This document shows, one piece after another, positions 63,971 through 64,000 of a stretch of 64,000 nucleotides of DNA. The stretch is from assembly GCA_947245585.1 (NCBI GenBank), contig CAMXPV010000020.1, forward strand, positions 1 to 64,000, in the 5' to 3' direction. Below the pieces are notes generated by a model. That model was given only the letters and a program-made list of their open reading frames with translations, had not been told where the DNA came from and did not search any database. The stretch comes from an uncultured Lachnospiraceae bacterium (lineage in GTDB: Bacteria; Bacillota; Clostridia; Lachnospirales; Lachnospiraceae). Position numbers and translations under genes: made by a program. Position 1 is the first letter of the stretch. Each line of letters starts with the position of its first letter.

Positions 63971-64000
63971 TATAATCAGATTTTTTTAGAAAAGCAAATG

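Overview
The window looks like a chromosomal segment of a gut-type Clostridia bacterium, most likely Lachnospiraceae (Bacillota). Reasons: the ssrA-smpB-rnr-secG block, gap-pgk-tpiA, HrcA/CIRCE-controlled groESL, a SpoVB-like flippase, a Rel-type (p)ppGpp enzyme, purine-rich Shine-Dalgarno sites with GTG and TTG starts, and the general protein make-up. The species cannot be named from the sequence. Most genes lie on the minus strand. No 16S, 23S, 5S or tRNA gene and no CRISPR array was seen.

Layout. 1-470: a hairpin-rich non-coding stretch driven leftward by a very good minus-strand promoter, possibly the leader of an rRNA or other RNA operon that begins outside the window. 470-15442: envelope and signalling (lipoprotein, sensor kinase, diguanylate cyclase, RND pump and adaptor, soluble hybrid kinase, OmpR-type regulator, small membrane protein, chemoreceptor). 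15578-18998: tmRNA (tag ANLNTNAEDNLAYAA), SmpB, RNase R, SecG. 19098-21455: an accessory patch with a kinase remnant, a MazEF-like pair, two GNAT proteins and a decayed YhcG nuclease. 21522-25265: a MoxR / metallopeptidase-VWA / leucine-rich-repeat operon. 25359-29178: TraX-like protein, MBL-fold hydrolase and Rel. 29610-32690: Rpn nuclease convergent with groESL. 32833-35782: zinc-ribbon membrane proteins with a degenerate GGDEF protein. 35899-38986: cobalamin riboswitch and a BtuFCD-type transporter. 39060-40655: GtrII-like membrane protein. 40737-44085: gap, pgk, tpiA. 44127-48168: a membrane J-domain protein, a shortened relative and an Hsp70. 48285-50914: PHP phosphatase and a GGDEF enzyme. 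50966-53264: an AT-rich accessory island (PBECR4-type toxin domain, Imm30-like and other small proteins). 53297-58771: secreted or lipoprotein paralogues around mnmA. 58838-63970: SpoVB-like flippase, DAHP synthase, MATE pump and XerD.

How it fits together. The housekeeping blocks cover trans-translation and RNA decay, protein export, stringent response, chaperonins, lower glycolysis, aromatic biosynthesis and tRNA thiolation. Between them lie lineage-specific modules: the J-domain/Hsp70 set, the MoxR/VWA operon, the zinc-ribbon/GGDEF cluster, tandem paralogous secreted proteins and a toxin/immunity island. Two active-looking diguanylate cyclases and one degenerate GGDEF protein point to c-di-GMP signalling, although no EAL or PilZ protein is present here.

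The most unusual non-coding signal is a 93-nt element present twice (46396-46488 and 62930-63022). Each copy begins directly after a stop codon on the minus strand. The two copies keep the same fold through compensatory base changes. A second dense set of hairpins (about 51674-51862) precedes the PBECR4-type gene and may be a structured RNA.
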